Assembly: GCA_907165275.2 (NCBI GenBank)
Contig: OU015666.1
Location: forward strand, 588,001 to 652,000
Direction of reading: 5' to 3'
Length of the DNA: 64,000 nt
DNA from: Zygaena filipendulae
Taxonomy: Eukaryota; Arthropoda; Insecta; Lepidoptera; Zygaenidae
The stretch's first letter is position 1. The number at the start of each line of letters is the position of its first letter. Below, piece by piece: positions 52,166 to 63,874 of the stretch. Below the pieces are notes generated by a model, which saw nothing but the letters and a program-made list of their open reading frames with translations, was not told the DNA's origin and did not search any database. The translations under genes were made by a program, and so were the position numbers.

Positions 52166-52500
52166 CCACAGCCGAATATTTATTATTTTCCGACAGCTAA
52201 ACTATCTGGTAAATGGTCTTGCTACATTCGTCTTTGTAATATGTAGTGATTAACAGTTAAAATAAACTCGCGTAATAAACTAGTGTGCAGGTATTAAGTA
52301 CAAGTTTTAAATGCATTAAGTACTATACCGTAATTCGACCCAAATGGTGGTACCATTGTGTCCGGCAGCCGTTTGCGTTTTTTTTTAATATCCCCATAAT
52401 GATCTTTCAGACGTAGGTACGACAGTGCGAAAGTGCGTACGCACAAAAGAGGATGTATAATTTATGGGGTAATGTTCTTTATTTTTTATTTTATTACAGA
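52166..52500. other. AT-rich spacer
   Basis: Nothing recognised. Confidence 0.4.
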
Positions 52501-52694
52501 CCAGCTGTTCTCCGCGGTTTCACCCGCGTTAATTTTGGAGTTCCCGCGGGAATTCCAGGGCAAAAGTACCCTATGTCCTTCTCTATACCCCTGACAATGT
52601 GTAGGCAAAATTTCATGATGATCGGTACAGCCGTTAAGGCGTGAAAGCGTAACAGACAGACAGACAGAGTTACTTTCGCATTTATAATACAGGA
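52501..52694 (-). mobile_element. Helitron, TTACGC type
   Basis: The minus strand runs from TCCTGTATTATAAATGCGAA through GTTACGCTTTCACGCCTTAA to CGCGGGTGAAACCGCGGAG and CTGG. It abuts the next Helitron with no spacer. Confidence 0.72.
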
Positions 52695-52905
52695 CTAGCT
52701 GTGCCACGCAGTTTCTCCCACGTTTTTTTGAGAGATCCCGCGGGAATTCCGGGATAAAAAGTAGCCCAAGTTACTCCTCCTAACATCAGCTTATAACATC
52801 TGCCAGTGAAAGTCCCGTTAAAATTGGTCTAGCCGTTTCAGAGATTACCCGGCACAAACAGACAGACAGACAGACAGACAGAAAAAAAATTTAAAATAGT
52901 TTTTT
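52695..52905 (-). mobile_element. Helitron, CCGGGTAATCTCTGAAACGG type
   Basis: CTAG at 52695-52698 directly follows the TC start of the previous element. The module has GACTTTCACTGGCAGATG and AACATCAGC on the two strands, and a (CAGA)n run at 52859-52882 near the 5' end. The hairpin is decayed. Confidence 0.6.
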
Positions 52906-53238
52906 TAATGTTTGTAATTACCGTATAATAATTTCGTATGCATTTAGTGAATAGCTGTTAATTTGAAATTACAAACAGACACTTCAATTTTATTTATATG
53001 TCTAGATCATAAAATACATAATTATAGTTAAATGGCTATTTAATGTGTCGTAAAAAAATATAACATGAGGCTCGGTTGTGTATATTAAAAATCACTTAAA
53101 AGATTATGAAGAGCTTTGGAATTGGATCGAAAGATGAAACGATAAGACGAAAGTATTTTAAAAAGAGTAGGTACCTACTGGCACTTGACAGTAGGCTAGT
53201 TTCCTAAATTTTAGTTTTTAGTCCGGCTTGTAGATCAA
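52906..53238. other. AT-rich spacer
   Basis: Nothing recognised. Confidence 0.4.
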
Positions 53239-53453
53239 TCCTAGTAATATTATAAACGCGAAAGTTTGTAAGTATGTATGGATGGATGGATGGATGTTTG
53301 TTACTTTTTCACGCAAAAACTACTGGATGGATTTAATTGAAACTTTACAATAAAAAAGCTTATACATCGGATTAACACATAGGGTACTTTTTATCCCGGA
53401 ATTCCCGCGGGAACTCTGAAATTAACGCGGGTGAAACCGCGGGGCACAACTAG
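53239..53453 (+). mobile_element. Helitron, ATGGATGG type
   Basis: TCCTAGTAATATTATAAACG, (ATGG)n, CTACTGGATGGATTTAATTG, then the full 3' module with hairpin CGCGGGtgaaaCCGCGGGG and CTAG|T. Confidence 0.76.
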
Positions 53454-53529
53454 TAAAAAATATTAGACACGTATTTAACCTAACCTTTTCCACTTCTTTA
53501 AGCTCTCCCCAGATATATCAAAACTCAAT

Positions 53530-53561
53530 CTGACGCGGGTGAGATCGCGGGGAATAGCTAG
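53530..53561 (+). mobile_element. Isolated Helitron terminal hairpin
   Basis: GACGCGGGTGAGATCGCGGG then CTAG|T, with no recognisable 5' part. Confidence 0.45.
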
Positions 53562-53729
53562 TTATTCTATGTTTGAAGATAATCTATGTTGAAGTTCTGT
53601 GATCATCTATACTCTATACATACAAATAAAATTGAAGTGTCTGTTTGTATAATCTCAAATTAACAACCTTTTTACTGAATGCATATGAAAGCATATACGG
53701 TACTCGCATTAAAAATCAATTTTTAAAAA

Positions 53730-53850
53730 TTTTCTGTCTGTCTGTCTGTTTGTTCCGGCTAATCTCTGAAACGGCCCGACTGATTTTAACGGGACTTTCA
53801 CTGGCAGAAAGCTGATGTTATGACGAGTAACTAGGTACTACTTTTATTTC
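53730..53850 (+). mobile_element. Helitron 5' module fragment
   Basis: (CTGT)n, CGGCTAATCTCTGAAACGGC and GGGACTTTCACTGGCAGAAA match the 52695 type. The 3' module is absent. Confidence 0.5.
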
Positions 53851-54750
53851 AGAAAAAAAAAAATAGTTCCATGTTCTAATTCGCATCTATTAATTCTATG
53901 AAGATTGTTTTGTTAATTTCACTATTTTGACTAATTGTAGGCGCAAATTGTATCTGCTCGTTATAAAATAGTCCTTTTTTAAATAATTCCAAATGGGTGT
54001 GTCATTGACATCGAAAAACTCGTGCGCAGTTATCGACGCGTGGCGAACGATCTACATAAAATACGTGCCAGTTGCCACTCATTTGATTAAAATTTAGAAG
54101 AAAAAAGACTAAATTCACCCCTGCATCCAACCTTCGACCTTTTTGGCCGAAAAATAAGGTTTCTATCGCCTTCGAATCACGAAAATCAGGACAAATTTTT
54201 CGTTAATGAACATCGAATCTTACAGCGACAGGTATAAGGTTCTAACTCCGTTGGAGTTATCTAATAAGGGTCGATCCCGTTTCGCCACGATGCGTTGATT
54301 CGATTGTTTTCATCGAAACAATAGAAACGAACTCTTTTTATAGTTGTATAATAATTTACACTCGAACAAAAAGTTTAGCGATATATAAATGTTGATCTAA
54401 AGTTTCATGGATAATTTATGATTATGTATGTATGTATGTTACCCAATTGTTTTTTTATTTTTAACATTATCAGCGGATCCGCTTTGAGTAATAAATCTCT
54501 ATATTTCGATAGGTACAAATTCTATAAAAGACGAAAAGACCAATAAAATTAGCAGGTATTTCAGAACTGATTTTTTCTTAAAAAAAATAAGTTCAATCAT
54601 TGCTTCGGATCGAGGATTAATTTCCTTACCTGAAAATAGACGGTCGTCTTTTTCGAGACGTAAATATTAAGAAAAATAAATAATAATAAAAAATGGCGTG
54701 TATATTATTGTGTAACACGCGCAAGATTTCAAACTAACATTTATTAATTA
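53851..54750. other. AT-rich spacer, nothing recognised
   Basis: No supported gene or classified repeat. A short (TATG)n lies at 54424-54440. Confidence 0.45.
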
Positions 54751-54967
54751 CTAGCTGTGCCCCGCGGTTTCACCCGCGGTAATTTCGGAGTTCCCGCGGG
54801 AATTCCGGGATAAAAAGTACCTTATGTCCTTATCTGTATCCCTGACAACGTCCATGCCAAATTTCATCCAAATCTGTTCAGCCGTTTTTGCGTGATTGAG
54901 TAACAAACATTCAAACATCCAAACATTCAAACATCCAAACATCCACACTTTCACATTTATAATAGGA
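54751..54967 (-). mobile_element. Non-autonomous Helitron, S-type
   Basis: A complete copy with a perfect CCGCGGGtgaaaCCGCGG hairpin, CTAG and flanking A/T. The ATGTTTGA unit is repeated, and the 5' end reads TCCTATTATAAATGTG, lacking the usual ACTAATA. Confidence 0.8.
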
Positions 54968-54984
54968 TTATTTATTTAAACAAA

Positions 54985-55159
54985 GTACTCCGCCACGATA
55001 TGTCTGTCTGTCTGTTCACGATGAACTCAAAGACACGAAACGGATTCTATGTGGTTTATTTATTTTCAAACGTTTTCGAAAATTCATACGTATAGTTTAT
55101 CTTGGAATTCCCGCGGGATCTCCGAAATTATCGCGGGTGAAACCGCGGGGCACAGCTAT
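54985..55159 (+). mobile_element. Helitron with decayed 5' part
   Basis: TCTGTCTGTTCACGATGAAC, GGAATTCCCGCGGGATCTCC and hairpin CGCGGGtgaaaCCGCGGGG then CTAT. Confidence 0.58.
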
Positions 55160-55641
55160 TAATTATAAGTGAATAATTCAACGAGTATCAAACATGTAAC
55201 GTAACGTAATGACGATTTTGTCCCACAGTTCCCAAAATGGATGTAAAAGAAAATTGAATGGAAGTGGAGAGGAGCTCTACATTTGCTAAAGAAAAGTCTT
55301 TATCTATTAAAAAGATTGAAAGTGGCAGTGCATAAATTTTTCGGCACATATTTTTCCTTTTACGTAATCAAAAAATAACGGCGGTAACTTCAATTGAAAT
55401 TCAGTGTGACGCCACACCTAGGTACACTTCTACTTAGTTATGACGTCGCGACCTCCCACTCCTAAACTTTAATGCGTTTTATGTAAGCATTTTTTCAATA
55501 ATTTGATAAAGCAACAAATACGTATGTGTCTATTATTTTTTTACTATTATCTAACTGAAGGACTAAATAGAATTTTGATTTTTATACCTTATCATCATGC
55601 CCATTATCAGTGTCAATATCCCTTTTAACCATGTATACCTA
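55160..55641. other. Spacer, unassigned
   Basis: Nothing recognised. Confidence 0.4.
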
Positions 55642-55839
55642 TCCTACTAATATTATGAATGTTAAAGTGTGGATGTTTGGATGTTTGTTACTCAATCACG
55701 CAAAAACGACTGAACGGGTTTGGTATAATTTGGCATGCACGTTGTCAGGGGTACAGAGAAGGAAATAGTGTACTTTTTATCCTGGAATTCCCGCGGGAAC
55801 TCCGAAATTACCGCGGGTGAAACCGCGGGGCACAGCTAG
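55642..55839 (+). mobile_element. Non-autonomous Helitron, S-type
   Basis: A complete copy: TCCTACTAATATTATGAATG to the perfect hairpin CCGCGGGtgaaaCCGCGG and CTAG, with flanking A and T. Confidence 0.82.
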
Positions 55840-57787
55840 TAGTACTACATATTTTCCTAAACTGATTTATCGTAGGTACATTTAATTTTAATAACTAACG
55901 CACGACCAAATCGGTCGTCACTTGCCACAAGCAAAACAAAAACAGTTGATCACACACATACACACGCACACGTGTCAGTAAAAGAAAGACAACATATTAC
56001 CCTTTTCAATTTACCATATTCTATTCAAAGCTGACACAGAGATTGATGTGTCGCATCAAAAGATCTATGGCCATAATTTAGAACATTCAAAATTCTGACT
56101 TTGCGCACCCAAAAACAGTCTTAACGCGACGCACGAGAGCCGCTTTCAGAATGGCGATACGATAGGAAACAACTTGGTCAATATCTATACATGGTGATTT
56201 ACAAAATTATCGCTTTCTATCGATATGAGCTTTAATGTATCGAGATAAAGATGAGTTTTGAGTTCCGGGGGTATTGTGGAGCTGTCCGTTGTAAGGTGAC
56301 GAGGTAGGAAAATATTCTTGCCAAGCATAGTTGTGGAGTGATAGTGCATGACCGTGGTTAGGGTTGGCACAAATGTTACAATTTTTGTACACTCAAAAGA
56401 AAGTGAGTCAATTTTTTTTTTGCAATAAACGAAAAATGATTAGTGATAGTGATTAGAAGAAAAAATACTTAACCATTGTCATATGCTGGATATCGGTAAA
56501 AGTATTTTTTCCTGTTGAAATATTATACTAGGTAAGATAAGATAAAGCCAGATACTAATGTTTTAAAAAATTACTACAAAACCATTAATGTAAAAAATAC
56601 ATTGAAGACCTCAAAATTAATAAAATATTTCTAGTGTCATGTCCTACTTTAATTGTTTTTTATTCCAAAGAATTTCAGCATCAAGTTTTGACCGACATAA
56701 ATGTTCGTTTTAATAGGACAGGCAAGCGCCATTCCGGTAAGTTCATCCTATTTGATTTTGATATAGTACATGAGTATAGCGTGAGTGTTAGTTCTTTTGG
56801 AAGAAAAATACACTGTCGCAATATCACGAAGCTGAAGATAGGAATAGATGTAGAGAAGCAATCAAAGACAAGAGGATTCAGCATTGTGAATAATGAGGAA
56901 AGGACTGAGAAGGAGGGGGAAGTTCTTGTTTCCCTTCCTGGTGACAACCCTATGCTCTTTAATGTTTATTTTCCACCCGAGAGCGCGATTTGGGACGCGA
57001 GGTGACGCATCCAGTGACTCACGCGCAGTTCGGCTCCTACAAACCATATCCTCGCAATATCACAGTAGGTGTCCGTATATCTGATTATAACAGTTGTTTG
57101 TTGTGTGTGATTGATTATTACATAATGAGCTAACTGATTTTAGGATTTAAGTCCGTTCTGTAGATTAAATAAAAATATAGGTCACGTATTTTGCCTTTTT
57201 TTCATGTAGATACCGAATCAAAAATTAACAGCGATGCATTGAGTCTAAATATCGCGTGACGTCACGCTTAGGTTATAATTTATAGGTAAATAATACGTAT
57301 TTATGACCGCGCTCTCGCAAGGTTCCCGCGAGTCGCGAGAATGTGGAGCGGGCATAACACTGTCGGTGTTTTCATTTACTGTCATATTGCCGCCTCTACT
57401 CGTTATAATTTTGTACCGCAATTATTCAAAATGCACTGTTGGACTCAGCAAACCAAATTTAGACGGTTCGATTTAAACTAAAACTAGATTACGCAACAGC
57501 CTGAAGTTAGCTGTGACTAACGCACCGCGTGAATCAAGTGACCTACATAATTATAATCTACTTACTATACTATATTTGTTGCCGGCGGTTTCACCCGGCA
57601 TTTATGAATTCAACGTCACCTCTTTGATGTAGCCTTTGTCATTTCTCGAGCCTACCTCTGTAGACGAAATAGCCATTGTAATTTTCGGCCATTCCGTCCG
57701 TGGCACTCGTCTCCATCTTTTGTTATTGTATTGATAATGCTTCGTTAAAGATGATTGTGTGTGATTTGGTTTCAGATAGTAGGTACC
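55840..57787. other. Long repeat-poor stretch
   Basis: The longest part of the window without a recognised element apart from the GST cluster. A 123-codon plus frame (56634-57005) and an 88-codon antisense frame (56681-56947) overlap. Neither has a recognisable domain. 56930-57060 and 57300-57350 are GC-richer. A single exon here cannot be excluded. Confidence 0.35.
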
Positions 57788-57850
57788 AGCCCCCTTAGTC
57801 AAGTTGACAATCTATGATCGATAGCGCTACAGAAAAGTCCGGAATCGTAA
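57788..57850. mobile_element. AAGTTGAC arm fragment
   Basis: AGCCCCCTTAGTCAAGTTGA followed by CAATCTATGATCGATAGCG matches one arm of the 47077-47278 element. No partner arm was found. Confidence 0.35.
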
Positions 57851-58404
57851 TCGTCTAATCAAAAAGTCAAATTTTTCGTGAGACTCAAAAAGTCCGAAGT
57901 TTCGTTCGCTATGGGGCTGTGTAGATAGATACATAATAAATAAATAAATAATAAAAAATAATTAACATTTTTCGATGTTTACCGAAAGCTCCGAAAACGA
58001 TTTTGCAGTCTTTAACAAATAACACCATACGATCAAACCGCAATCTCACTCCACATCGCTACAACGAGGTTAAAAAAAATACATTTGTTGTAATTTAACG
58101 CTGGATAACAAACATTTTTGCAAATCAAAACACTTGAGTTATACTTCCCTCAGATATAATTACTGTAAACAAGAATGGATAACGCAAATTATTTCTTTTG
58201 CGCTCAAATCGTGATCCGATTAGGCCAAAGCCGTTCTTCCGTAAAGAAGTGTTTTGTTGAGCCATAACAATTAATTAATAAAAGCTCTTGGGAGACTTAA
58301 TCCCTTCATAAAAGAAGCTAATAAAATCGTGGCCCAATTTATGAACTTACCTCAACTGTGTCATACAAGCAGTTTTCCACTGGGGACCGAACCCGCAACT
58401 GCTT
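57851..58404. other. Spacer, unassigned
   Basis: 58365-58400 includes CTGGGGACCGAACCCGCAAC, which resembles a minus-strand B box. Nothing else is recognised. Confidence 0.35.
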
Positions 58405-58505
58405 GATTTAAGAAGAAGAAGAAGAAGAAGAAGAAAATACATTTATTTCAGCACAACACACAAGAAAAAGAAACAAACATCAACAGTGCCTAATCTTAAG
58501 AAACA
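58405..58505 (-). repeat. (AAG)n run, probable retroposon tail
   Basis: The plus strand has nine AAG units at about 58411-58437. On the minus strand they follow GAAATAAATGTATTTT, as a poly(A)-signal-like sequence and tail would. The body upstream is not classified. Confidence 0.4.
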
Positions 58506-59007
58506 TAGATAATATCTCTTGAAAGCAACATGACGTAACCTAGTTTCTAGAATCTTGTGAAGCAGCAAATAATAACTTGAATGCTTTGAGATTATAACAC
58601 AGTACCTAGTCCCAAAGTACTTAAGCACTTAGTAACTGATGTAATGCTTATTTACATTTTTGTAAATACATACTTACCTTGACGTGATTGAACCGACGAA
58701 TCCTGGTGTAGAAGCCAGCTTTTCTAACCGCAATACTATCGATACTGTTAATTTACAAACTTAACCAAAACGAGCTATGTTTTAGCCGAAAAGTTTCACC
58801 TATTCAAACATAAAGATGTGCTAATAAATCCAAATGGAATTTATTTATAGCGGACCTACCTGTATCTAGTACATAGATAGTAAGTGCTTAGGTATCCTAA
58901 GACTTTCCATTACCCGCCTGCCGTATATATCAATTCCCTCTAGCTTACCGCTGATATCTGTTAGGGTCCCGCAAACTCGCGGACCTGAAACTATGAGTCC
59001 CGTATCA
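58506..59007. other. AT-rich spacer
   Basis: Nothing recognised. Confidence 0.4.
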
Positions 59008-59125
59008 TCTATCTTTACTTATACTTATAAGAGAAAAAGTGTTGAAATTCTTAAAAATCTTTCACAGCTCGACATGAAGAGTTCCCGAGAGAATTCCGAA
59101 TTCCACGCAGGGAGAACCTCGTGGA
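59008..59125 (+). mobile_element. Degenerate Helitron fragment
   Basis: CTTATAAGAGAAAAAGTGTT and GAGTTCCCGAGAGAATTCCG followed by CACGCAGGGAGAACCTCG resemble a Helitron with a decayed hairpin. Confidence 0.4.
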
Positions 59126-60298
59126 AACACAATATAAAAAAAAAAACATATATAGTGGTAAAAATTATCGTTTGGAGACTAGAAAAACAGTTTATTTTCG
59201 TCGTTTGTTTGGTTATTGTGTTAAGTTGAAGATTACACAAAGTTCGACCAAGTGGAACGAGTTTAAAAATTACAAAGCTCAAATTTATTTCAACCATAGT
59301 AAAAACAAAAATAATTTCAGCTACGAAATAGGGTGGGCTTAAAGCAAAAAAAAAAAAACTAACAGAATAATTCCCTTCCATAACAGAAATAAACAAAATA
59401 ATAAAATTGTAGATCAATTATTCTACGCCAGATCCATACTGACCTTTAACATTACATCACAAGAAGAGCGGGGGAAGAGGGGATGGGGAATATTAAGGGG
59501 ATATTTGTGAGGTCACAGAGGGACGATGGCGTCACACGAATTAATACTTGACCCTCTGCATACAAGTGGACGTCATTATCAAGTCCCCAGCAGTTGTGTG
59601 CTCGCTACGCATTTGCATGAGGTTCGCATTCGGGTACTTTATCCTTTACTTTTGCTATATTTTTTTACTGTCTTTTTTGAATACTTTACCCTAAGTTAAA
59701 GGAATGCAGTCGGTATACCCACAGTTATCAGTCTGTATTCCGTATACTGAATGATTGAACAATGAACATGTCATTATTTAAATTACAAAAGTATACATTA
59801 GTCGGCGAAGGGGTGACTTAGATCTAAGAATAACCCTGACTTGGAGCAATAGGTATATAGAGCATTATATAGGCTTCGTTTCATCGGAAACGGATATCGG
59901 TGAATAAATAAGCTATGTATAACCGTAGTATATTTATTACTCTGAGGTATACCTAACGATGTTATACATAGGCGTTTTAAGAGTACTAGAAGTTGTCGAG
60001 AGAATCCCAATACACATGGATGAAACTGTAATTTATAAAGTAGAGAATAAATTTAACGACAACGACCTGGACCTTAGTTTTAAAGTTTAAAGGTAACTTA
60101 TGAAGCTTAGCTTATACAAGTTTCTGTCGAGTGAGGTTGTCTGAAAGGGATCGCTTAAAACCATAAGACCACCGTTTGTATGCCTTATTTTATTGCTCAG
60201 ATTAATTGTGAATTTATTGTAATATTTAGTGTAGAATAAAGAGTAAAACCAAACCACAACTTCCATGACTATTAGGTATATATAATCATCCTGCGAAA
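59126..60298. other. AT-rich spacer
   Basis: Overlapping frames on both strands at 59025-59417 are A/T-rich and unsupported. Nothing else is recognised. Confidence 0.4.
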
Positions 60299-60492
60299 GT
60301 TTGTAAGAATGTATGGATGGATGGATGAATGGATGTTTGTTACTCTTTCACGCAATAACTACTGGATGGATTTAAATGAAACTTTACAATAATATAGCTT
60401 ATACATCAGATTAACACATAGGGTATTTTTTATCCTGGAATTCCTGCGAGAACTCTGAAATTAACGCGGGTGAAACCGCGGGGCACAACTAG
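60299..60492 (+). mobile_element. Helitron, ATGGATGG type
   Basis: TCCTGCGAAAGTTTGTAAGA, (ATGG)n, CTACTGGATGGATTTAAATG and hairpin CGCGGGtgaaaCCGCGGGG then CTAG. The 3' flank is A rather than T. Confidence 0.72.
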
Positions 60493-60502
60493 AAGGAGTA
60501 TA

Positions 60503-60718
60503 AATAAGCCTCAATAGAAAAAACTTTTTTACGCAACAAGCTTTTATTCAAATACGCTAAAAAGAATAAACCATACGTTGTCATCCAAACTACACGTGTA
60601 TACCAAATTTCACCTCAATCGGTTGAAGATATCTGCTTCAAAATTGAGTTGTGAGATTCCACCCGTACAAACATAATTACATACAATACATTGCAAGTTA
60701 AATAAAAGCTTTTAATTA
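60503..60718 (+). repeat. Dispersed repeat copy B (paired with 3372)
   Basis: CCTCAATAGAAAAAACTTTT, CTCAATCGGTTGAAGATATC and GATTCCACCCGTACAAACAT, in the same order as 3372-3597. Confidence 0.6.
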
Positions 60719-61428
60719 TAGTAGTATCTTCCATAGCTTTCTCGTGATGTGCCGTGAATAGCTGGATCCTGAGGAGTTGATGCTTTCTCCTCTCACCGAT
60801 TCACTAGTAACAACACGAAAAAAGAAACGTATAAAGCCTTCAAATAAATAATTCAAAAGTCAATTACGGATTTGTACCTATCCCATTATTAAATTTTCAT
60901 AGCGAGCTTTTACCGTAACAGCGCAGTAGGGCGAAGGCGCCAGTAGTTGTTCCTAATACCTACACCCAATCCTACACCGGGAACCGGATAGAAGCAGTAT
61001 TAACCGGATATTGCTACAACTCTGCAATCAATGATTTCCGGTTTTCCGCAACCAATAATTCCGTAAGGAATCCACCGAGCGCGCTATGCATGTATGTTTT
61101 TTCTGGTATCTAGGGAAATAGATGGATGATGTCAAACAATAATACTTATTAATTAGAATGTACTCGATGGTTTTTTTTATAATTTAACTTAGAAATGAGG
61201 CATTTGAATTTAATTTATGGATTTGCTTACTAACTTTTTTATTTACCTGAGCTTGTGTTTTCATTTATGCACTTTTTTCACTATATTTTTAATTAGATTA
61301 AGTAGGGTTTAATTATAAAAACAGTTAATTATTTAATAAAGTAATTGCCAATTAATATTCAAGTACGGTTGATAGCCTTCATATTTTATCTGATTCAACC
61401 GACGATAGTTATTTGTTGCTAGCTCATC
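60719..61428. other. Spacer, unassigned
   Basis: Nothing recognised. Confidence 0.4.
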
Positions 61429-61584
61429 CCCGCGGTTTCACTCACGCCAAATCGGATGTTTCGCGAGAATCCTACGATAAAAAGTAAAGTACTCATGACA
61501 GCGTGTATCAAAAATTTCAGTATGATCAGTTGACGCACGAAAGCGTTACAAACAAACTCACATTCACATTTATATTAGTTAGGA
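61429..61584 (-). mobile_element. Degenerate Helitron, TTACGC type
   Basis: The minus strand starts TCCTAACTAATATAAATGTG. The hairpin is decayed to GGCGTGAGTGAAACCGCGGG, then CTAG. Confidence 0.58.
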
Positions 61585-62202
61585 TAATTTCTTCGTTCAT
61601 TTAGGTATTGATATTAAGACTAATGAGCATACGTATGCCATGGATTTTGTTTGATTCGTATTTAAACAACCTCCTTTAACACTAAGGAAACAGGTAATAA
61701 AAAGCCTTTATCAATTAAAACCCAATTCATCCAAAAAGGAGTGAAATAATTTTTAAACTGCCAAAACTTTGCCATCAAAGAAAAAAAAATATCAACAACT
61801 TTTTCATTTCAGCAAAAGCAATAAATTACGCGTAAAACTCATCTTAATCGCTTAATTGTTTCTCAAGGGCATTGTCTTGGGCCCCGCCGTACTGTGGGCC
61901 CGTCTGCAACACAATACAATCCTATGAAATATGATCCAATTAAAAATGAATTATAGTGAGACGAACAAAAATTTTACATTGCTAATATCCGTTTTGTCCG
62001 GCCCTCTTGTATTTATATTTTCTGGCAACCCCCCACCTGTTAAAATTGTTTAGCCCGTAAACGGCTTGAGCAATTTTTAATTGCTAAATTTCCATTACTT
62101 TATCGCCTTTTCAGATCGAGTTTCTCAAAAGCTATCTATTCTTGCAATATTTTGTATTTGCCTAGAACGAACTGTACGGATCGTATAATTTAAAAAAGGG
62201 GA
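61585..62202. other. Spacer, unassigned
   Basis: A short GC-rich GGGCCCCGCCG patch at 61880 stands alone. Nothing else is recognised. Confidence 0.4.
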
Positions 62203-62373
62203 TACTTACCAATATAAATTTGAATGTGAGTTTATTTGTTTGTTTGTTATGATTTCACACTTTAACTACCCAACGTATCATCACGAAATTTTGCATATAC
62301 AGAAGTAACGAAAACAACATAAGGACACAAGTACCTACTTTTCAACAGGGGTGAAATTGCGAGAAACAGCTAG
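62203..62373 (+). mobile_element. Degenerate Helitron, TTACGC type
   Basis: TTACCAATATAAATTTGAAT, GTATCATCACGAAATTTTGC and the end GGGGTGAAATTGCGAG..CTAG|T. The GGAATTCCCGC block is deleted. Confidence 0.52.
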
Positions 62374-62469
62374 TATATACATATACCTATTTACTAATTT
62401 TTTATGTTTTATTATTATTACTATTCTATAAGTGACGATCATATTATCCTAAGACATTTTTATTAGTAA

Positions 62470-62955
62470 CTAGCTGTTCCCCGCGGTTTCACCCGCGGTA
62501 ATTTCGGAGTTCCCGCGGGAATTCCGGGATAAAAAGTACCCTTTGTCCTTCTCTGTACCCCTGACAACGTGCATGCCAAATTTCATTCAAATCCGTTCAG
62601 CCGTTTTCGCGTGATTGAGTAAACGTACGCGAGGATAAGAGCTCGAAAGCGCATTTTCATCTGACTTGCTTCAAATTTATCGTCACTGCTCAGCTCCTAT
62701 GTGTCTTAGCGTTATGTTTTATAGCCTTTATCCTGCCCAGGAGTATGGACTACAATCGTACCAAGTTTGGTTAAAATCACTTCAGTAGTTTTTGACCCAT
62801 GCGTGCACATACAGATAGACAGACAGACAAAAAATTTACTGATTGCATTTTTGGCATCAGTATCGATCACCATTCATCCTCCAATATTAATTTTGAATAT
62901 AAATTCAATGTACAGAATTGACCTCTCTACAGTTTTATTATAATATAAGTATAGA
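62470..62955 (-). mobile_element. L-type Helitron
   Basis: A complete minus-strand copy. TCTATACTTATATTATAATA starts at 62955, followed by the L module, then the S-type 3' module with perfect hairpin and CTAG at 62470-62473. It is without the extra insertion of the 12509 copy. Confidence 0.78.
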
Positions 62956-63640
62956 TAACTGTGACATTGATAATAAATAAATGATTCTATTCTATTAGTT
63001 ACAATATTATTTACAAACGCTTAGTTATTAGTTAATTGTAAGTTCCAAGTGTTGGGACATAAATAAATGCTATGGCAAAAGTAAATAAAATGATGTCGCC
63101 ATTGCCATAGAAAAGTTCATTACAAAAACCCAAAATAAAAGTCAATCTCAGAGATGATTTGTCAAATTCCATGTGTTGCAACATCACTCCACGTCACAGC
63201 AATAACAAATTACTGGCCAGAAATAATACTTTAAATTACTAGTAGTACAAACACAAAACACATTACTTTAAAAATAAAACATAAAGAAAAACCTTACATA
63301 ATCTAGTTAACTCCGTACAAAACATGTAAGAGGGCTCTGACCTTTCGTACTTAGGGTGAATGGTCCAATAAGGGACACTGTTTCGACTCGTAAGTGGCAA
63401 ACAGGTTCGCGACGTGAGCTTTTGTCAAGATTTTTATTGTTCCCTAAATTGAATTTCTCGAATCGTATTACGTTATTTCGTTTGACGAGGTGATTTACCA
63501 ACGCGTAGTCCTTTTATTGAGCGTAGGTTTTCTAATTGAATTCGATGCATCTATGGTTTTGACGTAAAAATGTAAAGATGGAACACTGATTAAGGAATAT
63601 TTTCTGATATAATAGATTTGATTTCCTTAATAATAATAAC
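62956..63640. other. AT-rich spacer
   Basis: Nothing recognised. A 64-codon minus frame at 63307-63501 is unsupported. Confidence 0.4.
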
Positions 63641-63874
63641 GGCCGCACTCAGAGTCTACTTTAATGATTACTTAGTTAAGTATAGATTTTTAAAACAAAA
63701 CTGCCGCAATCAGAGACGTTCAGTAAATTTATGTTAATTGGCATTTAATGAGATGTAACTTAATAAGTTAAATTCAAATTAACATTAATTTATTAAACTT
63801 GTCTGAATGCGGCAGTTTTGTTTTAAAAATCTATACTTAACTAAGTAATCATTAAAGTCGACTCTGAGTGCGGC
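63641..63874. mobile_element. GCACTCAGAGTC MITE copy 3
   Basis: The arms of about 75 bp begin GGCCGCACTCAGAGTCTACT and include AAAACAAAACTGCCGCAATC / GCGGCAGTTTTGTTTTAAAA. 234 bp, the longest and best preserved of three copies. The flanks show no clear duplication. Confidence 0.75.

Noticed and set aside
56634..57005. 123-codon plus-strand frame
   Set aside because: No domain, and a long antisense frame overlaps it. Kept only as a note because the region is repeat-poor.
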